The notes under the pieces were generated by a model. The model was not told the DNA's origin. It did not search any database and saw only the letters and a program-made list of their open reading frames with translations. 53,991 nucleotides of DNA, taken from the NCBI GenBank assembly GCA_902388495.1, contig CABMPP010000027.1, positions 1 to 53,991 on the forward strand, given 5' to 3'. The stretch's first letter is position 1. Each line of letters starts with the position of its first letter. Origin of the DNA: an uncultured Bacteroides sp. Lineage in GTDB: Bacteria; Bacteroidota; Bacteroidia; Bacteroidales; Bacteroidaceae. The position numbers were made by a program, and so were the translations under genes. Of this stretch, positions 16,090 to 24,220 are shown piece after piece.

Positions 16090-17811
16090 ATGAAACAGCT
16101 ATTTCTCCTTTTACTCTTCTTCCTGTCCCCGGCTCTTGCTCCCGCACAGGATATGCGGCAGGATACCTACTGCAATCCGCTGAACATAGATTATACATAT
16201 ATGATCTATAACTCCGACAAGGACATCTCTTACCGTTCCGGTGCCGATCCGGCGGTGGTCAGGTTCCGTGGCGAATACTATATGTTCGTCACCCGCTCCA
16301 ATGGCTACTGGCATTCTAAGGATCTGCTGAACTGGGACTTTATCACTCCCAAAAACTGGTATCCGCAGGGAAGCAACGCCCCCGCCGCCCATAACTACAA
16401 AGACTCTGTGCTCTACGTCACCGGCGATCCGTCCGGTTCGATGAGTATCCTTTACTCCGACGACCCGAAGCGGGGAGAATGGAAAGCCACCCCCGCCATC
16501 TTGCATAACCTGCAGGACCCGGACCTGTTTATCGACGATGACGGTCAGGCCTATATGTTCTGGGGATCGTCCAATATCTATCCCATCCGGGGAGTGGAGT
16601 TGGACAAGAATCACCGCTTTCTTCCCAAAGGAGAGGTGAAAGAGCTTTTCAGCCTCGACATGCTCCGCCACGGTTGGGAACGTTTCGGCGAGAACCACAG
16701 CGACACGGTTCTGGGAGGTTATATCGAAGGCCCGTGGCTGACCAAGCACAACGGGAGATATTATATGCAGTATGGTGCTCCCGGCACTGAGTTCAATGTC
16801 TATGCCGACGGCGTTTATGTAGCCGATCATCCGATGGGGCCTTACACCTATCAGAAACACAACCCCGTGTCGTATAAACCGGGCGGATACATGAACGGTG
16901 CCGGACACGGAAGCACGGTCCAGGGCCCCGGCGGAGCGTACTGGCATTTTGCTTCGATGGCCCTTTCCATCAATGTCAACTGGGAACGCCGCCTCTGCAT
17001 GTTTCCTGCCGGATTCGATAAAGACGGCATCATGTACGTAGATACCCGTTTCGGAGATTATCCACGTTATGCCCCCGCTGTGCCCGGCAAGAGGGGACGG
17101 TTCCGGGGATGGATGCTCCTGTCTTACCGCAAACCGGTGACAGCGTCTGCCGTGAAAGGCGGATTCGGACCTGCTGCGCTGACGGACGAGCTGACCAAGA
17201 CCTTCTGGCTTGCTGAGGCGAACGATGAACGTCAGTGGGTGATGATCGATCTGGAGAACCCTGCCCGCGTTTGTGCCGTGCAGGTGAACTATCACGACTA
17301 TCAGAGCGATATGTACGGCCGGATTCCCGGCTTGCGCCATCGCTACGTTATCGAGGGTTCTACCGACGGAGAGACCTGGAATACGCTGGTCGACCGCAAA
17401 AGCAGTTATAAGGACACACCGAATGACTATGTGGAGCTTGAGACTCCGGCCACGGTGCGTTACGTCCGGTATAGGAACATCGACGTACCCACTCCGAATC
17501 TGGCTATCTCCGAGTTGCGCGTATTCGGCCTCGGCTCCGGCAAAGCTCCCCGCCGTCCCGGCAAACTGACCCTTGACCGGCATGCCGACCGGCGGGACAT
17601 CACCATCCGTTGGGAACCAGTGAAAGGTGCGCAGGGGTACAATGTGCTCTGGGGCATCGCTCCCGATAAGTTGTACAGTTCGTGGATGGTATACGACGGC
17701 ACCGAGTTGCTCATGAAATCTCTGACCACCGACCAGGATTATTATTTCGCCGTGGAGGCCTTTAATGAAAATGGTGTATCTTTACCCTCCGAACCCCAAT
17801 ATGTAGAATAA
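16090..17811 (+). CDS. GH43-family glycoside hydrolase with discoidin and FN3 domains
   Basis: A 573-residue secreted enzyme. The signal peptide ends APA before QDMR (about residue 20). A five-bladed GH43 propeller occupies about 30-340. Its three acidic residues are visible: base Asp in SGADPAVVRF (about 54), pKa-modulating Asp in LQDPDLFIDDD (about 141-148) and acid Glu in YIEGPWL (about 217). An F5/8-type discoidin region (about 350-480, AVQVNYHDYQSD) and an FN3 domain (about 490-570) follow and probably bind carbohydrate. GH43 enzymes usually remove arabinose, xylose or galactose by inversion. The exact activity cannot be read here; in this locus it may remove side groups from a glucan, or the locus may target a mixed glycan. 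Confidence 0.85.
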   Translation: MKQLFLLLLFFLSPALAPAQDMRQDTYCNPLNIDYTYMIYNSDKDISYRSGADPAVVRFRGEYYMFVTRSNGYWHSKDLLNWDFITPKNWYPQGSNAPAAHNYKDSVLYVTGDPSGSMSILYSDDPKRGEWKATPAILHNLQDPDLFIDDDGQAYMFWGSSNIYPIRGVELDKNHRFLPKGEVKELFSLDMLRHGWERFGENHSDTVLGGYIEGPWLTKHNGRYYMQYGAPGTEFNVYADGVYVADHPMGPYTYQKHNPVSYKPGGYMNGAGHGSTVQGPGGAYWHFASMALSINVNWERRLCMFPAGFDKDGIMYVDTRFGDYPRYAPAVPGKRGRFRGWMLLSYRKPVTASAVKGGFGPAALTDELTKTFWLAEANDERQWVMIDLENPARVCAVQVNYHDYQSDMYGRIPGLRHRYVIEGSTDGETWNTLVDRKSSYKDTPNDYVELETPATVRYVRYRNIDVPTPNLAISELRVFGLGSGKAPRRPGKLTLDRHADRRDITIRWEPVKGAQGYNVLWGIAPDKLYSSWMVYDGTELLMKSLTTDQDYYFAVEAFNENGVSLPSEPQYVE

Positions 17812-17823
17812 TCCCGAATAGCC

Positions 17824-18597
17824 ATGAAACAGTTTGTTCTTTTCTTCCTCAGTCTCTTCCTGCTGACCGTGGGTGCCCGTTCGCAAGAGGCGTATCAGAA
17901 AAAAGTATTCATCTCCTCCCGGGGAGATTCGCTGAACTACCGTTTGCTTCGTCCGGAGTCGGAAAAGCCGGGGCAGCAATATCCTTTGGTGCTCTTTCTG
18001 CACGGTGCCGGCGAGCGGGGGAGCGACAACGAGAAACAATTGACACACGGTGGACAGATGTTTCTCAACCCCGTGAACCGTGAGAAGTATCCGGCATTTG
18101 TCCTCGTGCCTCAATGTCCGGAGAAGGATTACTGGGCATACGCCTCCCGCCCTTCTTCGTTCGTTCCTTCGGAGATGCCGGTGGGACAGGAGATCACTCC
18201 CGTCTTGCGTGCGGTAAAGGAATTGCTGGACACTTACCTCGATTTGCCTTCGGTGGATCGTGACCGCGTTTACGTAGTGGGTCTTTCTATGGGAGGCATG
18301 GCGACGTACGACCTTGCCATCCGCTTTCCGGATACATTCGCCGCCGCCGTCCCCATTTGCGGCACGGTGAATCCCGGACGCCTGGCCGATGCCGTGAGTG
18401 TCCGTTTCCGCATTTTCCATGGGGATGCCGATAACGTAGTGCCGGTAGAAGGCTCTCGCGAGGCTTATAAAGCGTTGAAGAAACTTGGAGCAGAGGTGGA
18501 ATACGTCGAGTTTCCCGGTTGCAATCACGGCAGCTGGAATCCGGCTTTCAACTATCCCGGATTCATGGAGTGGCTCTTTGTCAGCCGAAAGAAGTAA
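17824..18597 (+). CDS. Secreted alpha/beta-hydrolase, esterase-like
   Basis: A 257-residue secreted serine hydrolase. The signal peptide is about 1-23 (GARSQEAYQK follows). The nucleophile elbow is GLSMGGMATYD (about 157-167), the oxyanion segment HGAGERGSDNE (about 60-70), with the catalytic Asp in HGDADNVVP (about 202) and the His in GCNHGSW (about 238). This fits the PHB-depolymerase/phospholipase-type carboxylesterases often found in polysaccharide loci. It starts 12 bases after the GH43 stop, so the two are almost certainly cotranscribed. A role in removing ester-linked substituents, for example succinyl groups on glucans, is inference. Confidence 0.85.
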   Translation: MKQFVLFFLSLFLLTVGARSQEAYQKKVFISSRGDSLNYRLLRPESEKPGQQYPLVLFLHGAGERGSDNEKQLTHGGQMFLNPVNREKYPAFVLVPQCPEKDYWAYASRPSSFVPSEMPVGQEITPVLRAVKELLDTYLDLPSVDRDRVYVVGLSMGGMATYDLAIRFPDTFAAAVPICGTVNPGRLADAVSVRFRIFHGDADNVVPVEGSREAYKALKKLGAEVEYVEFPGCNHGSWNPAFNYPGFMEWLFVSRKK

Positions 18598-18697
18598 GGT
18601 GCCAGGAGCTCACCCTTTCTTAATCCGTGGTGCTTTCTTTCTGTTGATTACTTATTCGTCGGCGGGACTAACTGTCTTCTTTGGGAGACGATCAGGA

Positions 18698-20542
18698 TTA
18701 AGCCTTCTCTTCGTAGTCACCGTTTGCCTTAATCAGTTCGATCAGTTTTTCCACGGCTTCTTCTTCGGGAATATTCTTCTCGATGCACTCCTTCCGTTTG
18801 TAAAGGCTTACCTTGCCACGGCCGGCACCCACGTAGCCATAGTCGGCATCCGCCATCTCGCCGGGTCCGTTGACGATACATCCCATGATGCCTATTTTCA
18901 GTCCCTTCAGGTGTGAAGTGGCTGCTTTGACGCGGGCAATCGTACTTTGCAGGTTGAACAGTGTCCGTCCGCATCCCGGACAAGAGATATACTCCGTCTT
19001 GCTGGTGCGGATGCGTCCCGCTTGCAGGATGCCGAAGGCGGTAGCGTCGATCACCGCATGGCTCAGTTCCCCTTGGTTAAAGAGATAAATGCCGTCACAC
19101 AGACCGTCGAATATCAGTGCTCCCATGTCCGCACCGGCCTTGATTTGCAGATCTTCGGCTGCATTTTCGGAGTAGTGCTGGAAGAAGATGACCGGGTTCT
19201 GCAACCCTTCCACCGTCAGTTGATGGGCCAGCGCACGATGTTCGCCTACGCGGTTCGGGTGGTTGCTTTGCGAGATCACCACTACTTCGGGATGTCGTTT
19301 CAGGCAGGCCACTACCTCGTCCGTAAGTGCCATATAAGGAATAAAGAAGAACTTCAGTCCGGCGGCGCACGTTTCCATCAGCTCCAGTTGGGCATAATTG
19401 AAAGCGGGCCACGTGTCCGGTTCTCCTTTCCACACGTCGGCGTCGAGGATGTATTGCATACCTTTTTCCGGCTGTTCGGGCAGTTCACGTCCGGCGTAGA
19501 TATAATCCGGCGTGAATTGCGGGTTGGTCTCCGTCCGTCCGTCCATGCGGTCGGCAAGCACTACCGGCAGATGGTCGCCGCCAATGTTCCGCACCGGTTG
19601 CGTTTTGCGCCTCGTCGGAGAGAGGTAGTCGAAGTCCGGTGCCTCCATGCCGGGGATGTATGGGTGATCCTGTCTCCCAACGATGTAGTCGACCAGTTTG
19701 CGTGCCACGGGAATTTCGGCTTCCGGCTCCTCACTCAGTGAGACGCGGATGGTGTCGCCCATTCCGTCGGACAATAAAGCACCGATGCCCAAGGCCGATT
19801 TGATGCGTCCGTCTTCTCCGTCGCCAGCTTCCGTCACACCCAGGTGAAGCGGGAATGCCATGCCTTCCTGTTCCATCACGGCCACCAGCAGGCGTACGGT
19901 TTTCACCATTACCACTGTGTTGGAGGCCTTGATCGAGATTACGACATCCGTGAACTTCTCGTCCACGCAGATGCGCAGGAATTCCATGCACGACTCTACC
20001 ATACCTTCGGGCGTGTCGCCATAGCGGGACATGATGCGGTCGGACAGTGAACCGTGGTTCACGCCGATGCGTATGGCCGTATGATTTTCTTTGCAGATAT
20101 TGAGGAAAGGAACGAAGCGGTCGCGTATCTTCTGCAGTTCGGCGGCATACTCCTCGTCAGTGTATTCCAGTTGCTTGAACGTGCGTCCCGGGTCTACGTA
20201 GTTGCCCGGATTGATGCGTACTTTCTCCGCATATCGGGCTGCCACGTCGGCTACCTTCGGGCTGAAGTGTACATCGGCCACAAGCGGAACCATGTATCCG
20301 TCACTGCGCAGTCCGATGTTGATGTTCATCAGGTTTTCGGCTTCTTTCACCCCTTGTGTGGTGAGGCGGACGTACTCTCCGCCGGCATCTACGATGCGCT
20401 TTGCCTGAGCCACACAAGCTTCGGTGTCCTGCGTGGCGGTATTGGTCATCGACTGGATTCGGATAGGGTTGGAGCCTCCCAACGGAGCAGCCCCGATGTT
20501 CACTTCCGAAGTTTCCCGCCGGGAGTAGTTGAATAAATCCAT
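18698..20542 (-). CDS. ispG: 4-hydroxy-3-methylbut-2-enyl diphosphate synthase IspG (GcpE), long Bacteroidetes form
   Basis: A 614-residue cytoplasmic 4Fe-4S enzyme of the MEP isoprenoid pathway, converting MEcPP to HMBPP. The start ATG at 20542 gives MDLFNYSRRETSEV; the frame extends upstream only into the inverted repeat. The TIM barrel begins GGSNPIRIQSMTNT (about 20-33). The C-terminal cluster domain holds CPGCGRTLFNL (two Cys) and MGCIVNGPGEMADADYGYVG (third Cys and the ligand Glu region). The ~250-residue insertion between barrel and cluster domain is the plant/Bacteroidetes/Chlamydia arrangement. It follows purE on the minus strand, but an inverted repeat lies between. Confidence 0.96.
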   Translation of the reverse strand: MDLFNYSRRETSEVNIGAAPLGGSNPIRIQSMTNTATQDTEACVAQAKRIVDAGGEYVRLTTQGVKEAENLMNINIGLRSDGYMVPLVADVHFSPKVADVAARYAEKVRINPGNYVDPGRTFKQLEYTDEEYAAELQKIRDRFVPFLNICKENHTAIRIGVNHGSLSDRIMSRYGDTPEGMVESCMEFLRICVDEKFTDVVISIKASNTVVMVKTVRLLVAVMEQEGMAFPLHLGVTEAGDGEDGRIKSALGIGALLSDGMGDTIRVSLSEEPEAEIPVARKLVDYIVGRQDHPYIPGMEAPDFDYLSPTRRKTQPVRNIGGDHLPVVLADRMDGRTETNPQFTPDYIYAGRELPEQPEKGMQYILDADVWKGEPDTWPAFNYAQLELMETCAAGLKFFFIPYMALTDEVVACLKRHPEVVVISQSNHPNRVGEHRALAHQLTVEGLQNPVIFFQHYSENAAEDLQIKAGADMGALIFDGLCDGIYLFNQGELSHAVIDATAFGILQAGRIRTSKTEYISCPGCGRTLFNLQSTIARVKAATSHLKGLKIGIMGCIVNGPGEMADADYGYVGAGRGKVSLYKRKECIEKNIPEEEAVEKLIELIKANGDYEEKA

Positions 20543-20608
20543 TTTGTTGTATGTAATTGGAGTCGCTTTACGACGGGACGATTTACTGCTTACAAGAGGA
20601 GTGCCGAA

Positions 20609-20706
20609 ACTCACCACAGAGGACACAGAGTAACACTGAGTGAATTTAAACCATTGATTATCCATATTGATAATTTGTGAAAATCTGTGTAATCTGTGGT
20701 GAAAAG
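20609..20706. repeat. TTCACCACAGA inverted repeat, copy 6
   Basis: The left arm is CTCACCACAGAGGACACAGA and the right arm ends AAATCTGTGTAATCTGTGGT then GAAAAG. It lies between purE and ispG. Confidence 0.75.
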
Positions 20707-20753
20707 AGTTCCGCCTCCTCCCGTAACTGGTAAATCGTCCGTCATAAATCTTC

Positions 20754-21260
20754 TCAGTTTGTTTTAAACTCGTATTTGATCTCTTTCAGCTCTTCATTAG
20801 CTTTTACGATCTTCTTTTTCAGCCCCTCCTTATAGGCAATGAATTTCGTTTCGAGTTCTTTGTTTTCCAATGAAAGCATTTGTACGGCAAGGATGGCAGC
20901 GTTCAATGCTCCGTTGATGCCTACGGTTGCCACAGGGATTCCCGGAGGCATCTGTACGATGGCCAGAAGCGCATCCATTCCGTCGAGAGACGACTTGATA
21001 GGTACACCGATTACCGGCAGCGAGGTGGAGGCGGCAATCACGCCCGGCAGGTGGGCGGCCATGCCGGCAGCGGCGATTATTACTTTAATGCCGCGTGAGC
21101 GGGCATTCTTGGCAAACTCTTCCACAGCTTCGGGAGTGCGGTGAGCCGAAAGCGCGTTCATTTCGAACGGCACGTGAAGGTCATTGAGCAACTGAGCGGC
21201 CTTCTCCATAACTGGAAGGTCGGAAGTGCTACCCATGATGATGCTTACAATTGGGGTCAT
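20754..21260 (-). CDS. purE: N5-carboxyaminoimidazole ribonucleotide mutase PurE
   Basis: A 168-residue cytoplasmic purine-biosynthesis enzyme that converts N5-CAIR to CAIR. The class I signature is complete: SIIMGSTSDLPVMEKAA at the N-terminus, the SAHRTPE loop (about 39-45, with the catalytic His) and AGMAAHLPGVIAA (about 65-77). Length is normal. It is part of a minus-strand cluster behind gcvH and separated from it by copy 7 of the inverted repeat. Confidence 0.97.
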   Translation of the reverse strand: MTPIVSIIMGSTSDLPVMEKAAQLLNDLHVPFEMNALSAHRTPEAVEEFAKNARSRGIKVIIAAAGMAAHLPGVIAASTSLPVIGVPIKSSLDGMDALLAIVQMPPGIPVATVGINGALNAAILAVQMLSLENKELETKFIAYKEGLKKKIVKANEELKEIKYEFKTN

Positions 21261-21313
21261 ATTGTTTTAATTATACGCTAAATGTTTTCTTTCTTTAGAC
21301 TTGCATGGCTTCG

Positions 21314-21417
21314 GATTCACCACAGAGGACACAGAGGGCACAGAGAATATTTTTCTCTTTAATATCTTATGAAGGAAGAGATTAAAACTCTGTGTTCTCT
21401 ATGTCCTCTGTGGTGAG
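21314..21417. repeat. TTCACCACAGA inverted repeat, copy 7
   Basis: The left arm is ATTCACCACAGAGGACACAG with an extra GGCACAGAG unit. The right arm is CTCTGTGTTCTCTATGTCCT then CTGTGGTGAG. It lies between gcvH and purE and ends six bases from the gcvH stop codon. Confidence 0.78.
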
Positions 21418-21423
21418 GTCTCT

Positions 21424-21804
21424 TTATTCGTTCACCAATGCCTTGTAACTTTCTGCATTCAGCAGGTTGTCAAGGTCGGCAGCATTGGCAGGTTTCATTT
21501 TGATGAGCCAGCCTTCGCCGTATGGGTCTTTATTCACCAGCTCGGGGTTTTCTTCCAGTGCGGGGTTTTGTTCCAGTACTTCGCCTGCAACGGGCAGGAA
21601 GAGGTCGGAGATGGTCTTTACTACTTCGATGGTACCGAACACTTCGTTGGCTTCCAGGGTTTCGCCTTCGGTAGGAATGTCGACAAATACGATGTCGCCC
21701 AGTTGTTCCTGTGCATAGTCGGTGATACCTACATAAGCTATGTCGCCCTCAAGGCGGATCCATTCATGTTCGTTGGTGTACTTTACATTCTGTGGGAAGT
21801 TCAT
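21424..21804 (-). CDS. gcvH: Glycine cleavage system H protein
   Basis: A 126-residue lipoyl carrier that shuttles the aminomethyl group between the P, T and L proteins of glycine cleavage. The lipoylation site is the Lys in [14 protein letters not shown] (about residue 63), and the flanking fold ([20 protein letters not shown]) is typical. The other glycine-cleavage genes are not in this window. It starts 30 bases after the PAP2-like gene on the same strand. Confidence 0.97.
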   Translation of the reverse strand: MNFPQNVKYTNEHEWIRLEGDIAYVGITDYAQEQLGDIVFVDIPTEGETLEANEVFGTIEVVKTISDLFLPVAGEVLEQNPALEENPELVNKDPYGEGWLIKMKPANAADLDNLLNAESYKALVNE

Positions 21805-21834
21805 AATGATTAGTTTTTAGGATTGATACTATGT

Positions 21835-22515
21835 TTAAAATAAAAATATACGGAACAATACGTTGCTGAGCGGGTGGAGCACCAGCAGCGAGCAGACGAA
21901 ACCGACGGTAAAGCCGGCAAGGACTTCGCCCAGCGTGTGATGTTGCAGGATGATGCGTGCCGAGCCTAATATCCCTGCTATGAGGATGAAGAGGCAGAGC
22001 CACCACACCGGGTTGTAGCTGAAGAGCGCACTGAACGAGACCAGTCCGCCTACGATACCGCCCATGCCTGCCATGTGTTCGCTCAGCTTCCACTTCAGGT
22101 TGACAAAGATGCAGATGACCAGCACGACCAGCGAGGCCAGTATGATACCTGTCATATACCAGGGGATGTTCAGTTTGTGCATCATCATCAGGCAGAAGAC
22201 GTAGGAGATGATGGTGAGCAGGATCGGCACATAGCGTTTCTTGCGGTCGCTCAGGTCCTGGCGGGCAAAGCCGTTCACTTTGCGGAACAGGAAGATGGTC
22301 ATGGTGGGCATCAGGATGGTGAAGCAGTAGACAATGCCCAATACGATGAGCTTGTACTGCAACGGCATGATGCGCAGGTAAGAGAACAGGAACAATACGA
22401 GGAAGGCCAGAAAGGGGATAGAGAATGGAGTCAGTATTCCCGAAATGATTCTGGCCGTACGGATCAGTGTCCTGTCAGCTATGATATGTTGCTCTATCTT
22501 CTCTTCTTCAGCCAT
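21835..22515 (-). CDS. PAP2-like membrane phosphatase family protein
   Basis: A 226-residue polytopic membrane protein with about six hydrophobic helices. The C-terminal ARIILQHHTLGEVLAGFTVG resembles motif 3 of the PAP2 superfamily (SR-x5-H-x3-D) with changes, and SEHMAG (about 155) resembles the SGH motif. The classical KX6RP motif is not evident, so catalytic activity on a lipid phosphate is uncertain. It lies 29 bases downstream of rpoN. Confidence 0.65.
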   Translation of the reverse strand: MAEEEKIEQHIIADRTLIRTARIISGILTPFSIPFLAFLVLFLFSYLRIMPLQYKLIVLGIVYCFTILMPTMTIFLFRKVNGFARQDLSDRKKRYVPILLTIISYVFCLMMMHKLNIPWYMTGIILASLVVLVICIFVNLKWKLSEHMAGMGGIVGGLVSFSALFSYNPVWWLCLFILIAGILGSARIILQHHTLGEVLAGFTVGFVCSLLVLHPLSNVLFRIFLF

Positions 22516-22544
22516 TGGGTTTTGTTCTTTTTGATTATGCTTTT

Positions 22545-24023
22545 TTATTTTCTCAGTCTCGCCACCGGGATGTTGAGTTGCTGGCGGTACTTGGCCACCG
22601 TCCGGCGTGCGATGGGGTATCCTTTTTCTTTCAGTATTTCGGCCAGTTCATCGTCGGTCAGCGGTTTCTTTTTGTCCTCGCCGTCGATGCATTCTTTGAG
22701 GATTTTCCGTATTTCACGTACCGACATCTCTTCGCCGTCTCCGGTGGTATATCCGTCGCTGAAGAAGAACTTCAGGGGATAGATGCCGTAGTTGGTCTGT
22801 ACATATTTGCTGTTGCTCACGCGCGAGATGGTCGATATGTCGAGTCCCGTACGTTCGGCCACGTCTTTGAGGATCATCGGGCGGAGCAGCGACTCGTCGC
22901 CTTCGAGGAAGAAGGGGCGTTGCAGGTCGATGATGGCCTGCATGGTGGTCATCAGCGTATTCTGGCGTTGCTTCACCGCGTCGATGAAGCCTTGCGCAGC
23001 ATCCATCTTCTGTTTGAGGAACATCATGGCCTCTTTCGATTCTTTGGACTGGTTGGCCTTGTTCTTCGTATGTTCCTCCACCATCTCGGTGAAGTCGCGG
23101 CTCATGCGCAGTTCCGGCAGGTTCCGGTTGTTGAGGCTGATGTTGATGGTTCCGTCGTCGTAGGTATCGACGATGAAGTCGGGGACGATCTGTTGCAGGT
23201 TCCGTCCGATGGCTTCACCCAATGACGCACCCGGGCGCGGGTTGAGCTTGGTGATCTCTTCGAGTGCCTTGTAGAAGTACTCTTCGTCCAGTCCGAGCTT
23301 CCTGATGATCTTCTCCCAATGCTTCCGGGTGAATTCTTCGTAGCACTCGCTGATGATCTCTTCTTCGGTTGCTAACAGGGGGTCCGCGGTATGCGGTTGT
23401 TTTTTCCGGCGGATCTGGATCAGCAGGCATTCTTGCAGGCTGCGCGCGCCGAGGCCGGGAGGGTCGAAGTCCTGTACGATTTTCAGGGCTTGTTCCAGTT
23501 CTTCTTCCGTCGCGTTGATGCCGGCATAGATGGCCAGTTCATCGCCGATGCTTTCGAGCGACTTGCGGAGCAGGCCGTCATCGTCCAGCGAACCGATCAG
23601 GTATTCTGCCAGTTCGCGCTGATGTTCGGTCAGGTCGCGTTCGCCCAGTTGCTCTCTCAGGATTTCGTAGAATGACGTGGCGTCCGAGAATGGGATCTCT
23701 TCCGCCTGCTCGCCTTTGGAGCGGTTGTTTTCCTGGAGTTTATAGTCGGGGATGTCATCTTCGGTCAGATAGTCGCTCAGAGAATCGTAGTCCGTATCGC
23801 CTTCTGCTTCCCCTTCGGCGGTTTCGGCAGGGGTGGTTTCGTCGGAGGCGTTTTCTTCTTTGCCTTCTTCAAGGGCGGGATTCTCCAGCAGTTCGGCATG
23901 TACACGGTCTTCCAGTTCCACAGCCGGTAGCTCCAGTAGCTTCACTACCAGAATTTGCTGCGGTGAGAGCGTTTGTATCTGCTGCTGCGCCTGCGATTGT
24001 ATCTGACGGGAACCTTGTGCCAT
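22545..24023 (-). CDS. rpoN: RNA polymerase sigma-54 factor RpoN
   Basis: A 492-residue sigma factor. Region I is Gln/Leu-rich (QIQSQAQQQIQTLSPQQILV) and binds the AAA activators. A Glu/Asp-rich region II follows (about 48-105). The core-binding domain includes FDPPGLGARSLQECLL. The C-terminal RpoN box is present as ARRTVAKYR (about 475-483). Length is normal for Bacteroidetes. A -7 box (TACTTTTG on the minus strand, 24060-24067) lies about 37 bases upstream. Confidence 0.96.
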   Translation of the reverse strand: MAQGSRQIQSQAQQQIQTLSPQQILVVKLLELPAVELEDRVHAELLENPALEEGKEENASDETTPAETAEGEAEGDTDYDSLSDYLTEDDIPDYKLQENNRSKGEQAEEIPFSDATSFYEILREQLGERDLTEHQRELAEYLIGSLDDDGLLRKSLESIGDELAIYAGINATEEELEQALKIVQDFDPPGLGARSLQECLLIQIRRKKQPHTADPLLATEEEIISECYEEFTRKHWEKIIRKLGLDEEYFYKALEEITKLNPRPGASLGEAIGRNLQQIVPDFIVDTYDDGTINISLNNRNLPELRMSRDFTEMVEEHTKNKANQSKESKEAMMFLKQKMDAAQGFIDAVKQRQNTLMTTMQAIIDLQRPFFLEGDESLLRPMILKDVAERTGLDISTISRVSNSKYVQTNYGIYPLKFFFSDGYTTGDGEEMSVREIRKILKECIDGEDKKKPLTDDELAEILKEKGYPIARRTVAKYRQQLNIPVARLRK

Positions 24024-24059
24024 ACGTTGAATGCTTTACGTTTTTTTTGTTTCTCGCTA

Positions 24060-24067
24060 CAAAAGTA
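24060..24067 (-). promoter_or_regulatory. -7 box of the rpoN cluster
   Basis: TACTTTTG on the minus strand fits TAnnTTTG. No clear -33 TTG is seen at the expected distance. Confidence 0.4.
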
Positions 24068-24163
24068 ATGAATTGTTCGATATAGCGAAATGATTTATCC
24101 GATAAAAGGAGTTAAAGGAGGAAACGGGCGGAGAAGGCGGCGGAATTAAAGCTTTCCATCTTC

Positions 24164-24194
24164 TTTGCCAATTCATCCTTTGTTTATATCTTTG
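24164..24194 (+). promoter_or_regulatory. Promoter of the aminopeptidase P gene
   Basis: TTTG (24164-24167), a 19-base spacer and TATCTTTG (24187-24194) form a full consensus promoter 27 bases before the ATG. Confidence 0.7.
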
Positions 24195-24220
24195 CCTTCA
24201 TAACTTAAATACATACCATT

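Noticed and set aside
2880..21417. CRISPR array for the repeated CACAGA units
   Set aside because: Copies are kilobases apart, arranged as inverted pairs and not as direct repeats with regular spacers. No cas genes are present.
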